Source: a virus
IMG/VR virus record: IMGVR_UViG_3300042197_003251
Span: 1-64,000 of that record
DNA length: 64,000 bases
Direction: 5' to 3' (one strand)
The notes under the pieces are model-generated. The model did not search any database. It had not been told where the DNA came from and saw only the letters and a list, made by a program, of their open reading frames with translations. The position numbers and the translations under genes were made by a program. This document shows positions 23,325 to 31,426 of this stretch, piece by piece (position 1 is the first letter of the stretch; every line of letters starts with the position of its first letter).

Positions 23325-23632
23325 TTTCCAATAACTAATTCATTATAATTAAGCGTGTCCATTCCTTTCATGTCATCTGTTATTTCGTCATACATATAAG
23401 CTTTAACAACACTTGTAATTGATTGTTCGGCTTGAGCAATTTTGCTTTCCATCCAATCATCAAGTTCCTCATCTTCGGGCATTTCTTCCCACATTTTATA
23501 TGCAAGAGTTGCAATAATGAATAATTGTTGTTTTGCCATATAATTTCCATCCTTCCCCTCCTTAACTTCACCTTTGGTGATTGTTTCTTGGAGTTTCTTT
23601 AATTGGGATTCACTTAATATAAATTTTGCCAT
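23321..23632 (-). CDS. ILSES-tagged small protein, 103 aa
   Basis: It begins MAKFILSESQLKKLQETITK, close to the start of the 9732-10247 protein (KFIITENQFNKI). The rest is an acidic helical domain. A CTATTTATATAAAAA element precedes it, a late-type promoter. It probably heads an operon with the 22461-23324 gene. Confidence 0.75.
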   Translation of the reverse strand: MAKFILSESQLKKLQETITKGEVKEGKDGNYMAKQQLFIIATLAYKMWEEMPEDEELDDWMESKIAQAEQSITSVVKAYMYDEITDDMKGMDTLNYNELVIGK

Positions 23633-23663
23633 TTTTCTTTTTTTATATAAATAGATTGTTATA

Positions 23664-23689
23664 ACAAAAAAACAGGACCCGAAGGTCCT
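23664..23689 (-). terminator. Intrinsic terminator with UUCG-like loop
   Basis: AGGACC/GGTCCT stem with TTCG loop on the minus strand, followed by GTTTTTTT. It ends the transcript of the 23750-24007 gene. A second GC stem (CTCC/GGAG, 23705-23725) lies just upstream. Confidence 0.85.
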
Positions 23690-23749
23690 ATTTTTAAGCC
23701 CATCCTCCGAAATTTGGAGGAGTCCACCACTTTGTTAAACAAAGATTAT

Positions 23750-24007
23750 TTAAGCCTTTAATTTTGCCAATACTTGTTCAGTATGAGTTACTTTGGTTGG
23801 GGTTGTGAATATTAAACACTCTTTAAGTATTTTGGAAGGAATTTGAATAAGAGTATCAGTCACATTAAAGTGATGAAACCCTTTATCTGAATCAATTGAC
23901 GCTTGAACCATTCCCAAAAATAATTTGGTCTGTGTAGCATCAGAAAAAGTTTCAGTCATTATCGTTCCAAATTCTGGATGTATTATGTTCAGAGTTGTAA
24001 TTTTCAT
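23750..24007 (-). CDS. Hypothetical protein, 85 aa
   Basis: It begins MKITTLNIIHPEFGTIMTET and ends VTHTEQVLAKLKA. The ATG is four bases after TATATTTG; a terminator follows. A single-gene early-type unit of unknown function. Confidence 0.7.
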   Translation of the reverse strand: MKITTLNIIHPEFGTIMTETFSDATQTKLFLGMVQASIDSDKGFHHFNVTDTLIQIPSKILKECLIFTTPTKVTHTEQVLAKLKA

Positions 24008-24011
24008 ACCA

Positions 24012-24019
24012 CAAATATA
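24012..24019 (-). promoter_or_regulatory. TATATTTG promoter, leaderless
   Basis: GCCG TATATTTG TGGT then ATG at 24007, identical to the promoter at 13029-13036. Confidence 0.75.
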
Positions 24020-24043
24020 CGGCTAAATTATTGTTGAACCAAA

Positions 24044-24307
24044 TTATTTTTCAACTTTGACTATAAAATCAGTCTTGCTTTTTGAAAAATCTTCTTCTTT
24101 GATTTCATTCCAGGTTAATTCATTCAAAAAACTTTGAAAATCCTTATCCTTTATTTTTTTTAGGTATTTGAGTAAGTCCTCTTCCGTCGCATTAGGATTT
24201 ACCTCAAGAAATTGTTTGATTAAAGGGAACTTTTCCAAATCTACTATTTGGAGTTCTCTTACCCCTTTGTAGTAGTGCGATTCTACTACGCCAATTTTAA
24301 TTTCCAT
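24044..24307 (-). CDS. Acidic hypothetical protein, 87 aa
   Basis: It begins MEIKIGVVESHYYKGVRELQ and contains a helical acidic stretch (ATEEDLLKYLKKIKDKDF). ATATTTATAGATAA about 23 bases upstream is a late-type element. Function unknown. Confidence 0.65.
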   Translation of the reverse strand: MEIKIGVVESHYYKGVRELQIVDLEKFPLIKQFLEVNPNATEEDLLKYLKKIKDKDFQSFLNELTWNEIKEEDFSKSKTDFIVKVEK

Positions 24308-24351
24308 ATCAATAGATTGTTATCTATAAATATTTTTAAAATCGTTAATGT

Positions 24352-24645
24352 CTAATCTTGGTAAGTAAAATCTATATTAACTGATAGGGGTAAATTCGCA
24401 ATATCCTCATTACAAGTAAATCTGCCAGTATCACCGACTATAAAAATAATTTTCATAAGGTCATTATCTTGTAAGTCTGAATCCGTTTTAATGAAAACAT
24501 TTGTCTTAAATATTCGTCTATCTTCATCGTCAGACCATAGATAAACACCTTTATCATATTCAATATCAAGAACTTCAGTTTTTTCAAACTGCTTCTTAAC
24601 TTGTGAATTAATTATTTTGATATAATTTTTACTTATTTTATTCAT
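24352..24645 (-). CDS. Hypothetical protein, 97 aa
   Basis: Start at ATG 24645 (MNKISKNYIKIINSQVKKQF). The frame extends upstream as MPYICS, which is the promoter read as codons, just as at 13024. The protein is beta-rich and acidic. Function unknown. Confidence 0.7.
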   Translation of the reverse strand: MNKISKNYIKIINSQVKKQFEKTEVLDIEYDKGVYLWSDDEDRRIFKTNVFIKTDSDLQDNDLMKIIFIVGDTGRFTCNEDIANLPLSVNIDFTYQD

Positions 24646-24649
24646 AGAG

Positions 24650-24657
24650 CAAATATA
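24650..24657 (-). promoter_or_regulatory. TATATTTG promoter, leaderless
   Basis: GCCG TATATTTG CTCT then ATG at 24645. Confidence 0.7.
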
Positions 24658-24662
24658 CGGCA

Positions 24663-24689
24663 AAAAAAATGGTGAGCCAAAAGCTCACC
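24663..24689 (-). terminator. Terminator after the initiator-tRNA transcript
   Basis: GGTGAGC/GCTCACC stem with a four-base loop, followed on the minus strand by ATTTTTTTT. Confidence 0.8.
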
Positions 24690-24799
24690 TTATTTTTATA
24701 GTCCATAGTGTTCACATTTACCACTACGGAAGATTACGACCAGTCAAGTTGTGATTCTTACTTTATGTTGCCCGCAACAGGTGCAATCTACTTCTATAG
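24690..24799 (-). other. Transcribed noncoding tail of the tRNA unit
   Basis: The 110 bases between tRNA-fMet and its terminator have no protein frame. Possible small stems are TGTTGC/GCAACA and TAGTG/CACTA. It is either a processed spacer or a small RNA; no class is recognised. Confidence 0.35.
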
Positions 24800-24872
24800 T
24801 TGCAACTGAAGGATTCGAACCTCCGACCTTCAGGTTATGAGCCTGACGAGCTGGCCTCTGCTCTAAGTTGCG
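24800..24872 (-). tRNA. Initiator-like tRNA-Met (CAU)
   Basis: Acceptor CGCAACT/AGTTGCA leaves a C1-A72 mismatch, the hallmark of bacterial initiator tRNA. The anticodon stem TCAGG/CCTGA carries CTCATAA with CAU. The T arm is GGAGG TTCGAAT CCTTC. Only two of the usual three G-C pairs close the anticodon stem, the third being A-U. No CCA is encoded. The promoter at 24906-24936 is close to consensus. Confidence 0.85.
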
Positions 24873-24905
24873 ATGTAATAGTTAAACATTAAATATCTAA
24901 CAATA

Positions 24906-24936
24906 CAAATATACTAATAATTTTCACATTTGTCAA
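24906..24936 (-). promoter_or_regulatory. TTGAC / TATATTTG promoter of the initiator-like tRNA
   Basis: TTGAC and TATATTTG separated by 18 bases, one of the clearest two-box promoters in the window. The tRNA begins 33 bases downstream. Confidence 0.75.
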
Positions 24937-24984
24937 TTTTTTTTAAAAATCGGTATTTTACTTTTTTTACGGATATTTATTAAT

Positions 24985-25140
24985 ATGAGACCAAGATTAG
25001 ACGAAACAAAAAAAAGAGTTAAAGTATCAATAACTCTTAGTCAAAAAATTAATAATAAATTAGAAGGAGACATAATTAACAAATCAAAATTAATTGAAAA
25101 ATTATTATCGGATTACTATGGTAAAAAAGATTTGCAGTAA
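24985..25140 (+). CDS. Ribbon-helix-helix protein of an RHH-HNH module
   Basis: The 51-aa protein reads MRPRLDETKKRVKVSITLSQ and then a two-helix segment (IINKSKLIEKLLSDYYG), the RHH/CopG layout. GATATTTATTAATATG is its upstream element. The last 23 bases overlap the HNH start in the +1 frame. The same arrangement occurs at 46480-46632 and 63211-63372. Likely role: repression of the endonuclease operon or target-site binding. Confidence 0.75.
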   Translation: MRPRLDETKKRVKVSITLSQKINNKLEGDIINKSKLIEKLLSDYYGKKDLQ

Positions 25141-25801
25141 ATGTAGTATCGAAAAAAATACTAATGAGTTTCAAAAAAACAAATACTCCAAAGATGGATT
25201 CAGAAGTGAGTGCTCTGAGTGCTCCAAAAAAATAAAGAAACTAAAATCTAAAGAACTTATTAGAGAAGAATCAAAAAGATACAGAGAAAAAAATAGAGAA
25301 AAATTAAAGGAAAATTTCAAAATTTATTATATAAATAATAAGAAAAAAGAAAACGAACGAAGTAAAAAATATAGAGAAAAATTAAAAAACAACAAAGAAA
25401 ATGCGTTACCAGTAAAAAAAGAACCGTCAGTTCCTTGGAGGGTGAAAAACAAAAATTTGTTCAATAATAAAAAAAAAGAAAAATATCAAAAAGATATCAT
25501 CTTTAGGTTATCAACAAATCTTAGAAATAGGTTGAATAATTTTCTTAAAACAAAAGGTTATAATAAAAATAGTAAAACTTTTGAAATTATAGGTTGTTCC
25601 CCTCAACAACTATTAGAACATTTAGAAAACCAGTTTGTACCAGGTATGAGTTGGTCAAATAGAAATGAATGGCATATTGACCATATTATCCCCTTATCTT
25701 CAGCTAAAGATGAATCTGAAATATATAAATTATCTCATTACACAAATTTACAACCGCTATGGAAGGTGGATAATCTAAAAAAGGGTTGTAAGTTAATTTA
25801 A
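25118..25801 (+). CDS. HNH endonuclease of an RHH-HNH module
   Basis: Start at ATG 25118 inside the RHH gene (MVKKICSKCSIEKNTNEF). It has an N-terminal CxxC...CxxC zinc ribbon, a long Lys/Glu helix, then a conserved DNA-binding segment (FEIIGCSPQQLLEHLENQF) and an HNH core EWHIDHIIPLSSA...LQPLW. It is a close relative of the 62610-63230 protein, with the same architecture and partner. Confidence 0.88.
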   Translation: MVKKICSKCSIEKNTNEFQKNKYSKDGFRSECSECSKKIKKLKSKELIREESKRYREKNREKLKENFKIYYINNKKKENERSKKYREKLKNNKENALPVKKEPSVPWRVKNKNLFNNKKKEKYQKDIIFRLSTNLRNRLNNFLKTKGYNKNSKTFEIIGCSPQQLLEHLENQFVPGMSWSNRNEWHIDHIIPLSSAKDESEIYKLSHYTNLQPLWKVDNLKKGCKLI

Positions 25802-25804
25802 CGA

Positions 25805-26690
25805 AGCCTGAGATTACAGCTTTTATTGAGTACCTTTAGAGTCATTATTTTTTCTACTCTTATCCACAAGATTTTGTCTTGTATTACTCATCGCCAATTG
25901 GTTAGGCCAATCAATCCTTGACGATACAACTACTCTCTTACTACTCAGCTCTCTTTGAGAATGCCTTCCCAATTAATCCTTGCGAGATTAGAGGTTTTTC
26001 GTAAAAATACAGTTCAACTTGGGGTCTCACTATGCTCAGAACATCTCTAAGCTATGTGGGCGACTTCCGTTGTACCGTGATGGACACTTTTCCTTTAATT
26101 ATTTGTAATAATTTAAGTTTTGTGTCGTGGATGTGTCAGAGTAGTGGTCCACCGTAAGCTCCGTCTCCTTTTGGGCGACAGAATACTAAACTACTCCGTG
26201 AAATATCCCTATTTCCATACTCTCAGATTACTTCATAAAGTGACCTTGGTAGGTCATCCTTAGGGGTAGTAGCGACACCACTCGTTCTCTACCTTACCTT
26301 TCGGTTTTAAGTACCCTTTGGTATTGGGACCCGCAATTGTGTAGTTGGAGCTACATTTCTTGCTTGGTTCCTATGGGTTATTCTTGTTGGTGTTCCCACC
26401 TCAACCTGACAATCCACTTTGCCAAGTCACCTGACCACTTTCCCTACAGTGTTACCCTCGGTACTAAAGGTCTTGCGATATCCCACTTGTGTACTTGAGT
26501 TCAAATCCCCTTTCGGGTTTTTAAACCGCAACCTCCTCAACACGGGGGAAGTCACTTTATCCTACTTTCGTAGTTTATTTAAAGACCATACACGGCCCAT
26601 TATCGTTTATCAGTTATCATTATCCCGAAGGACTACTTTCACTGAATGGATAATCTAACTTTCAAAGAACTTTTCGGACATTTCCGATTT
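25805..26690 (-). ncRNA. Very large structured noncoding RNA candidate, about 885 nt
   Basis: Roughly 900 bases with no credible protein frame but raised GC and many internal complementary segments lie between an HNH gene and a Nudix operon. A TTTG/TAAATTTG promoter (TAAATTTG at 26698-26705, TTTG about 20 bases upstream) points into it on the minus strand. Size, phage origin and closeness to a tRNA gene resemble the GOLLD class. Class-specific motifs were not verified. Confidence 0.55.
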
Positions 26691-26697
26691 CGTTTTA

Positions 26698-26705
26698 CAA
26701 ATTTA
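26698..26705 (-). promoter_or_regulatory. TAAATTTG promoter of the 885-nt RNA
   Basis: TTTG, 20 bases, TAAATTTG on the minus strand; predicted start near 26690. Confidence 0.55.
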
Positions 26706-26780
26706 AGTCAAATTTTTCGTTCTGTCAAATTTTTCTTAAACTTTTTTTGAGATTTTGGATTTTTCATCGTTTATGAACCT

Positions 26781-26939
26781 TCATCTCAAATGTTTTACAA
26801 ATTTACTATCTTTTCTTTCGTATGTCAAGTACTTTTGTAATTTTTTTTTAGATTTAACTTCCGAGTATCTTTCATTACCTTTAGGTGTCAAATCTTTTAC
26901 AAATGTAAGTATAAATATTGTCAGAACAAGCAAAATCAA
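26781..26939 (-). CDS. Possible membrane peptide, 52 aa, TTG start
   Basis: The frame overlaps the Nudix stop and reads LILLVLTIFILTFVKDLTPK, then a basic tail. It has one membrane helix. Only the clean frame and hydrophobic profile support it. The same region contains a second TAAATTTG-type element. Confidence 0.3.
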   Translation of the reverse strand: MILLVLTIFILTFVKDLTPKGNERYSEVKSKKKLQKYLTYERKDSKFVKHLR

Positions 26940-27328
26940 AAAATTATTTTCAAAATAAATTTTTTTAAACTTTCAATCATATTAAGGTCTTCTATTTCTT
27001 TTCTTGTATAATAATTACATTCTGTATGTTCATAACCATCCATTGCTTTATTTAAGTCAGGTTGGATTTTTGAATCTGTTTCAAATAAAAATATATGCAT
27101 TATTTTTTTAACTCTACCCTTTTTTAAATTTTTAATTCTTCCCAAATATTTTATCTTGTCCGTTATTTCCAAGTTTGTTTCTTCATAAAACTCTCTATAT
27201 GCACATTCAAGTGGAGTTTCACCTTCTTCCATATGACCCATAGGAATTGCCCAAGAACCATCATCCGACCTTTGACAAATTAACAATTTGTTACCACTTT
27301 TTACGGCAATTCCCGCAGTTTCTTTCAT
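26936..27328 (-). CDS. Nudix hydrolase
   Basis: Start at ATG 27328 (MKETAGIAVKSGNKLLIC). The Nudix box GHMEEGETP...REFYEET is complete at residues about 36-56. The 130-aa size is typical. Nudix enzymes cleave nucleoside diphosphates linked to another group; the substrate is unknown (dNTP sanitation or RNA cap/NAD-type are options). It shares a palindromic TATTTATAAATA promoter with the divergent DUF192 gene. Confidence 0.9.
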   Translation of the reverse strand: MKETAGIAVKSGNKLLICQRSDDGSWAIPMGHMEEGETPLECAYREFYEETNLEITDKIKYLGRIKNLKKGRVKKIMHIFLFETDSKIQPDLNKAMDGYEHTECNYYTRKEIEDLNMIESLKKFILKIIF

Positions 27329-27334
27329 TTTTTT

Positions 27335-27350
27335 TCGTATATTTATAAAT
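27335..27350. promoter_or_regulatory. Divergent TATTTATAAATA promoter
   Basis: The near-palindrome TATATTTATAAAT ends on the ATG of the DUF192 gene (27351) and lies about 10 bases before the Nudix ATG (27328) on the other strand. It is the clearest case of a TATTTATA element serving both directions. Confidence 0.55.
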
Positions 27351-27701
27351 ATGTTTGTAAAAATAAATAACGACATTAATTTAAAAGTAAAAACTTGCAT
27401 CTCCAAAAATGAAATATCAAAAGGGATGATGAATAAAAGATTTAGGGATTTTGATGGAATGTTATTCTTTATGGGTCCTGATAGTCATTGTTTCTATATG
27501 AAAAATTGTATTATACCCCTTGATATTATTTTTATTGATTCAGATTTAACAATATTAAAAATTTTTGATAATTGTCCTCCATGTATGGAAGATGAATGTG
27601 AACATTATTGCGCCGACGGCAAATATGTTTTGGAAGTCCCTGGTGGTTTTTGTGAAAAAAACAATATAACCGAAGGTGATATGTGTTCCATAGAATTTTA
27701 A
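27351..27701 (+). CDS. DUF192 family protein
   Basis: The 116-aa protein has GMMNKRF, GMLFFMGPDSHCFYMKNC and IPLDIIFIDSDLTILKI, the DUF192 core. There is no signal peptide, unlike many bacterial members. Extra cysteines (CPPCMEDECEHYC) stand in for part of the usual loop and could bind metal. Function of the family is unknown. Confidence 0.85.
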   Translation: MFVKINNDINLKVKTCISKNEISKGMMNKRFRDFDGMLFFMGPDSHCFYMKNCIIPLDIIFIDSDLTILKIFDNCPPCMEDECEHYCADGKYVLEVPGGFCEKNNITEGDMCSIEF

Positions 27702-27725
27702 AATAAACTTTAAAAATTAAATATT

Positions 27726-28298
27726 ATGAAAAAAACTTATTTTTTCTTATCTCTATTACTATTACCTGTCGCTTGGTTAATTTTGAATAGTTTTTCAAAT
27801 AAAACAAAAACAATTAATGAAGAACTTTATGAAATTGGGTCTAATGAAAATGCTCTGCCTTGTGAAAGAATGTATTATCTAATTGAAACTTATTCAGATA
27901 GTTTTTGTGTTCCAAGATATATCGCATATAATGTGGCATATACTGAAACAAAATATAGAGGTCCCCTTGATACATTATATAACCCTTATCTTAAATCAAA
28001 AGCTGGAGCGATTGGGGCAATGCAAATTATGCCACAATATGCATCATACTTTGCCGGAAGAAATATCACCAAAAATGAATTGATGCATAACCTTGAAACA
28101 AATGTTTGGTTGTCCATGAAAATACTTGCAATGCATTATGAAAAATATAATAGCTGGTCTCTTGCTTGCGGAACATATAATACAGGTAAACCTAAATTAA
28201 ACAAGTATGCAAAGTTTTGTGGAAGTAATATTGAATTTGTTAATAAGTGGGTTAACCTTGATTCTTTGATGACTCAATCTTTTCTTGCAGAATTTTAA
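27726..28298 (+). CDS. Membrane-anchored lytic transglycosylase
   Basis: The 190-aa protein has an N-terminal hydrophobic signal or anchor (FFLSLLLLPVAWLILNSF). The SLT domain follows: YNVAYTETKYRGP with catalytic Glu, AGAIGAMQIMPQYA, then LSMKILAMHY and LACGTYNTG. It would cut murein between MurNAc and GlcNAc. It may act during lysis or DNA entry. It overlaps the convergent DHH gene by 47 nt. Confidence 0.87.
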   Translation: MKKTYFFLSLLLLPVAWLILNSFSNKTKTINEELYEIGSNENALPCERMYYLIETYSDSFCVPRYIAYNVAYTETKYRGPLDTLYNPYLKSKAGAIGAMQIMPQYASYFAGRNITKNELMHNLETNVWLSMKILAMHYEKYNSWSLACGTYNTGKPKLNKYAKFCGSNIEFVNKWVNLDSLMTQSFLAEF

Positions 28299-29664
28299 CA
28301 AATTCATTTTGCAACATCTTTAAAAACTTGATGTATGCGGCATCTTCTTTTTCGGGGTCATATTTGTATTTTCCTTGTGGTGGTCTTTTTGCTCTTCCAA
28401 AGAAATTAAGACCAGATATATTGGTTATACACTTATGACCTCCACTATTTGCTTGAATAATGTCCCAAGCCGGTACTGAAATTTTATCAAGAGCTTCCCA
28501 TTCATTTTCATCCAATTTTTCAGATGGTTTTTCCATTAAGTTTTTAATCTCAAGAAGATATTTTGTCCCATTTTCCATATCCAAAAATTTTTCTCCATAA
28601 ATGGCGGCAAAATCTTTAAATGTGAACCCGACTGAATCTTCACCTATGCTTCCTTCTGAAACCCATTTTATTGTTGATAATGGAACTTTTCTATCTTTTA
28701 ATTGACCTTCCCATTTTGATAATACTTCTTGAGCAATATCACCAAGATTAACTCCCTTTAATTCCCTTTCTTTTTTAAATGGATTACACGATGCTTGTAG
28801 AAGCCCTAATGGCCATGCAATAACAAGAAAATCTGCTTCAGGGTTGTTTCTAAATGGTGTATATCTATCATAAGAACCTGGTTTTATCATACTACCTCCA
28901 CCATATTGAACTATAATATTGTCCTGAACGCTGGGGTATGATTTCATTCTTTCAACATAATCTTCTTTGTTTTTTTCAAGTGATTGTAAATTAGCATAAC
29001 CTTTTTCTTCCATTATTTCCTTAATCTTTAAAAATAAATTAAGGAGTGAAGGTTTTGACTCCATAACAAGTCTCTCAAGAAACTGAGGTTTGTTTTTAAA
29101 TGCCAGTAATAATTTATTGGTAACTAAACCAAGCATCATTCTATTTTTTCTTGCCGATATGTCTTTGTCAAACTTATAAACATAATTCATCACAATCTCA
29201 GGTGTAATTTCATTTTTGGCAAAATCGGCGCTGTCAACCATTGAAATTGTTGCAACGTCTTCTGGCGTAAAAATTTCACTAGGTGAAACTATTTGGGATA
29301 TGGTTTCAACGTTTGACCTAGCTTGTCTGAAACTAGTAGTTTGGGTTTCTTCAGCGCCTGCCTGTCTATCGTGGTGGTCCAAGTGAATTTGAAACATTGG
29401 TTTTCCGTGAGCAAAATCACATAAACAATAAAGAATTTTTTCGTTGGGGTCTGATTTTTTAAGTGACCATTCTTTATCCCCGTATTGTATAACTTGAGCT
29501 CCTATTACTTTAAATCCATATTTTTCAAAGTAACTTTTCATTCCCAACCCACTGACCACTCCATCCAAATCTTGGTGAAACACAATCATTACCTTATCAA
29601 ACTCTTCTCGTAGTTTATTAATATTTTTAAGTCCTGATTCTTTAATTAGCATTTTCAATTTCAT
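28252..29664 (-). CDS. DHH/DHHA1 phosphoesterase with N-terminal tag
   Basis: The 470-aa protein has MKLKMLIKESGLKNINKLRE (tag LIKES), then VFHQDLDGVVSGLG, LCDFAHGK and IHLDHHDR of the DHH domain, and a C-terminal DHHA1-like NSGGHKCITNISGLN. Relatives include RecJ and NrnA/GdpP nucleases. It may degrade oligonucleotides or cyclic dinucleotides; the latter would fit counter-defence. The tag suggests it travels in the virion, an inference. Confidence 0.82.
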   Translation of the reverse strand: MKLKMLIKESGLKNINKLREEFDKVMIVFHQDLDGVVSGLGMKSYFEKYGFKVIGAQVIQYGDKEWSLKKSDPNEKILYCLCDFAHGKPMFQIHLDHHDRQAGAEETQTTSFRQARSNVETISQIVSPSEIFTPEDVATISMVDSADFAKNEITPEIVMNYVYKFDKDISARKNRMMLGLVTNKLLLAFKNKPQFLERLVMESKPSLLNLFLKIKEIMEEKGYANLQSLEKNKEDYVERMKSYPSVQDNIIVQYGGGSMIKPGSYDRYTPFRNNPEADFLVIAWPLGLLQASCNPFKKERELKGVNLGDIAQEVLSKWEGQLKDRKVPLSTIKWVSEGSIGEDSVGFTFKDFAAIYGEKFLDMENGTKYLLEIKNLMEKPSEKLDENEWEALDKISVPAWDIIQANSGGHKCITNISGLNFFGRAKRPPQGKYKYDPEKEDAAYIKFLKMLQNEFVKILQEKIESSKNQG

Positions 29665-30406
29665 TAATTTTTAAAGAGCATTTTATTCCTTTCTTTAGAT
29701 TTTCTTTTGCCGGAATTACTTCCAAATTTTTAACCCCACCAATTAATTCAGGAGATATGTTATTTTTAAACCCTTCATAAATTGAGAATTTGTGGTCCAA
29801 ATGGAAATTTTTACCTCTTCTATATCTATTTGGATTTATCTCATTTCTGTTTTTTATATAGTTTTTTTCGGAATAATACCAAACAAGAAAATAATACCGT
29901 TCCCACCCTTCCTTATTCTTAATAGAATTTTCTAATTTATTATTCTCGTAACATACTCTACATCTTTTACCTTTATTCCAATTGTTCCAAGTTGTGGTCA
30001 AATTGTGGTTTTTATTGCAAATAATATTCATTTTAAACTGCGATTTATTATTTGCAGAATTATATTCATCTTCCGTTGTTAGTAATTTATATCCAGAATC
30101 AACTATAGACTTTTCAAAAAAATTAAAAGGAATAAAATTATTTTTTACTTTATATTCAGAATATCGGCTCCTACAAGACCTACACATTTGTTTATCTAAT
30201 GTATTAAGATATGTGTTATGATTAAAAAAAACTTTTGATTTTGTAGTTTCTAGTTTACAAGAATTACATTCATCACAGTAATATCTGACCGTCCATCCTG
30301 TTTTTTTTTCTGAAACCATTTTTTCAATAGAAACTAGTTCATAGTTTGAGGTCGTTTTAACCCCATTAATCATAGTAAATTTAGGTTTCCAAATAGAGTG
30401 AATCAT
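29642..30406 (-). CDS. HNH-type homing endonuclease
   Basis: The 254-aa protein has two CxxC zinc pairs (YYCDECNSC, MCRSCRSR; later CRVCYEN) and a C-terminal core KNFHLDHKFSIYEGFKNNIS with NLEVIPAKENLKKG, typical of this HNH class. Its 3' end overlaps the start of the DHH gene by 23 nt, so it is lodged within a former operon. Confidence 0.8.
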   Translation of the reverse strand: MIHSIWKPKFTMINGVKTTSNYELVSIEKMVSEKKTGWTVRYYCDECNSCKLETTKSKVFFNHNTYLNTLDKQMCRSCRSRYSEYKVKNNFIPFNFFEKSIVDSGYKLLTTEDEYNSANNKSQFKMNIICNKNHNLTTTWNNWNKGKRCRVCYENNKLENSIKNKEGWERYYFLVWYYSEKNYIKNRNEINPNRYRRGKNFHLDHKFSIYEGFKNNISPELIGGVKNLEVIPAKENLKKGIKCSLKINEIENAN

Positions 30407-30407
30407 T

Positions 30408-30779
30408 CTATTCTAGTGTCAAAAGATATTTCAATTTATTAAATCCATGCAACATCTCATCTCTTAAATTTAATAAATCTGAATCTTCCTGTTGGTCAAA
30501 AATTTCTGTAAACGAAATTAAAAATAGACAAACACCATCCACAAAATTTTGAACTGATATTTCAGATATGTCTTGTCCCTGTATTGTATATCCCCCTTGA
30601 TAAGATGGTCTACCGTGTTTACCCATACAAGCTTCTACAAAATCATCAATAAGTTCATCTAAGTCTCCATATAGATTTCCATAAGCTTGGTGTTTAGCGT
30701 ATGATTTGGTTTGCCAGTGTAAGAATTTTAATTGTATTTGCAATTCTACGAGTCTTTTAATAATTTCTGAGTGATTCAT
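30408..30779 (-). CDS. DUF5856-like helical protein
   Basis: The 123-aa protein has LKFLHWQTKSYAKHQAYGNL and ELIDDFVEACMGKHGRP, a pattern shared by virus-encoded DUF5856 proteins. The HW and repeated acidic/His helix positions recall ferritin/Dps-like four-helix bundles, but metal binding is unproven. AATATTTATTAAAA lies upstream. Confidence 0.7.
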   Translation of the reverse strand: MNHSEIIKRLVELQIQLKFLHWQTKSYAKHQAYGNLYGDLDELIDDFVEACMGKHGRPSYQGGYTIQGQDISEISVQNFVDGVCLFLISFTEIFDQQEDSDLLNLRDEMLHGFNKLKYLLTLE

Positions 30780-30829
30780 ACTTTTTTTTAATAAATATTA
30801 AATATTTTTGTTTGAGTGATTTTTTTTTG

Positions 30830-30837
30830 TATATTTG
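30830..30837 (+). promoter_or_regulatory. TATATTTG promoter of the CAP gene
   Basis: TATATTTG on the plus strand followed by an 18-base A-rich stretch before ATG 30856. Confidence 0.7.
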
Positions 30838-30855
30838 TACTCTAAATTAAAAAAA

Positions 30856-31401
30856 ATGAAAAAACTCACTTTCTTCTTTGTTTTTTTGTCCACACTTTGT
30901 TTTTCTCAAACAACTAAACCTGTAAAAACTTTTCCAGTTGTTGAGAAGGCGGTTTTTGAATCAATTAATAAATATAGAGAAGAGAAAGGTCTTAAAAAAG
31001 TTATTTGGTGTGAAAAAGCCTATCAAGCTGCCTACCATCACTCTTATTATCTTTCAGATATGAAGAAGATTCCCAAAATTATACATGAGGAAACAGTTGA
31101 TGTAGAAAATTTTGAGGAATTAGTTTATTTAGGTGATAGATTGAGAAAATATATTTCACATGGTGGTTCTCCATATGGAGTAGAAAATATCATTACAAAT
31201 AATTTTAACGATTGGTGGTTTCAAAGAAAGGATATAGACCCTATTGAGACTTATATTAGATGTATCTTCGGTAATTGGAAAAATTCTCCTGGCCATAATG
31301 AAAGTATGCTAGACAAAAGAGTAACCCACGGGGCAATTGCCATTGTTCGGGAATTAGATGGTTCTTATTGTAGGGTTGTTATGGTTTTTTATAAATATTA
31401 A
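30856..31401 (+). CDS. Secreted CAP (SCP/PR-1) domain protein
   Basis: Start at ATG 30856, giving a clean signal peptide MKKLTFFFVFLSTLCFSQ. The CAP domain has INKYREEKGLKKVIW, AYHHSYYLSDM and WKNSPGHNESML. Bacterial CAP proteins act in the envelope or outside the cell, with no single activity. It is followed directly by a terminator. A phage-coded secreted CAP protein suggests host-surface modification. Confidence 0.87.
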   Translation: MKKLTFFFVFLSTLCFSQTTKPVKTFPVVEKAVFESINKYREEKGLKKVIWCEKAYQAAYHHSYYLSDMKKIPKIIHEETVDVENFEELVYLGDRLRKYISHGGSPYGVENIITNNFNDWWFQRKDIDPIETYIRCIFGNWKNSPGHNESMLDKRVTHGAIAIVRELDGSYCRVVMVFYKY

Positions 31402-31426
31402 AAGGGGATAAACCCCCTTTTTTTTT
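31402..31426. terminator. Terminator between CAP and OmpA-like genes
   Basis: AAAGGGG/CCCCTTT stem followed by T8. Usable in both directions between convergent genes. Confidence 0.85.

Noticed and set aside
26419-26658. Plus-strand frame of 79 codons in the large noncoding block
   Set aside because: It is an isolated frame in a GC-raised structured region with no promoter; the promoter points the other way.
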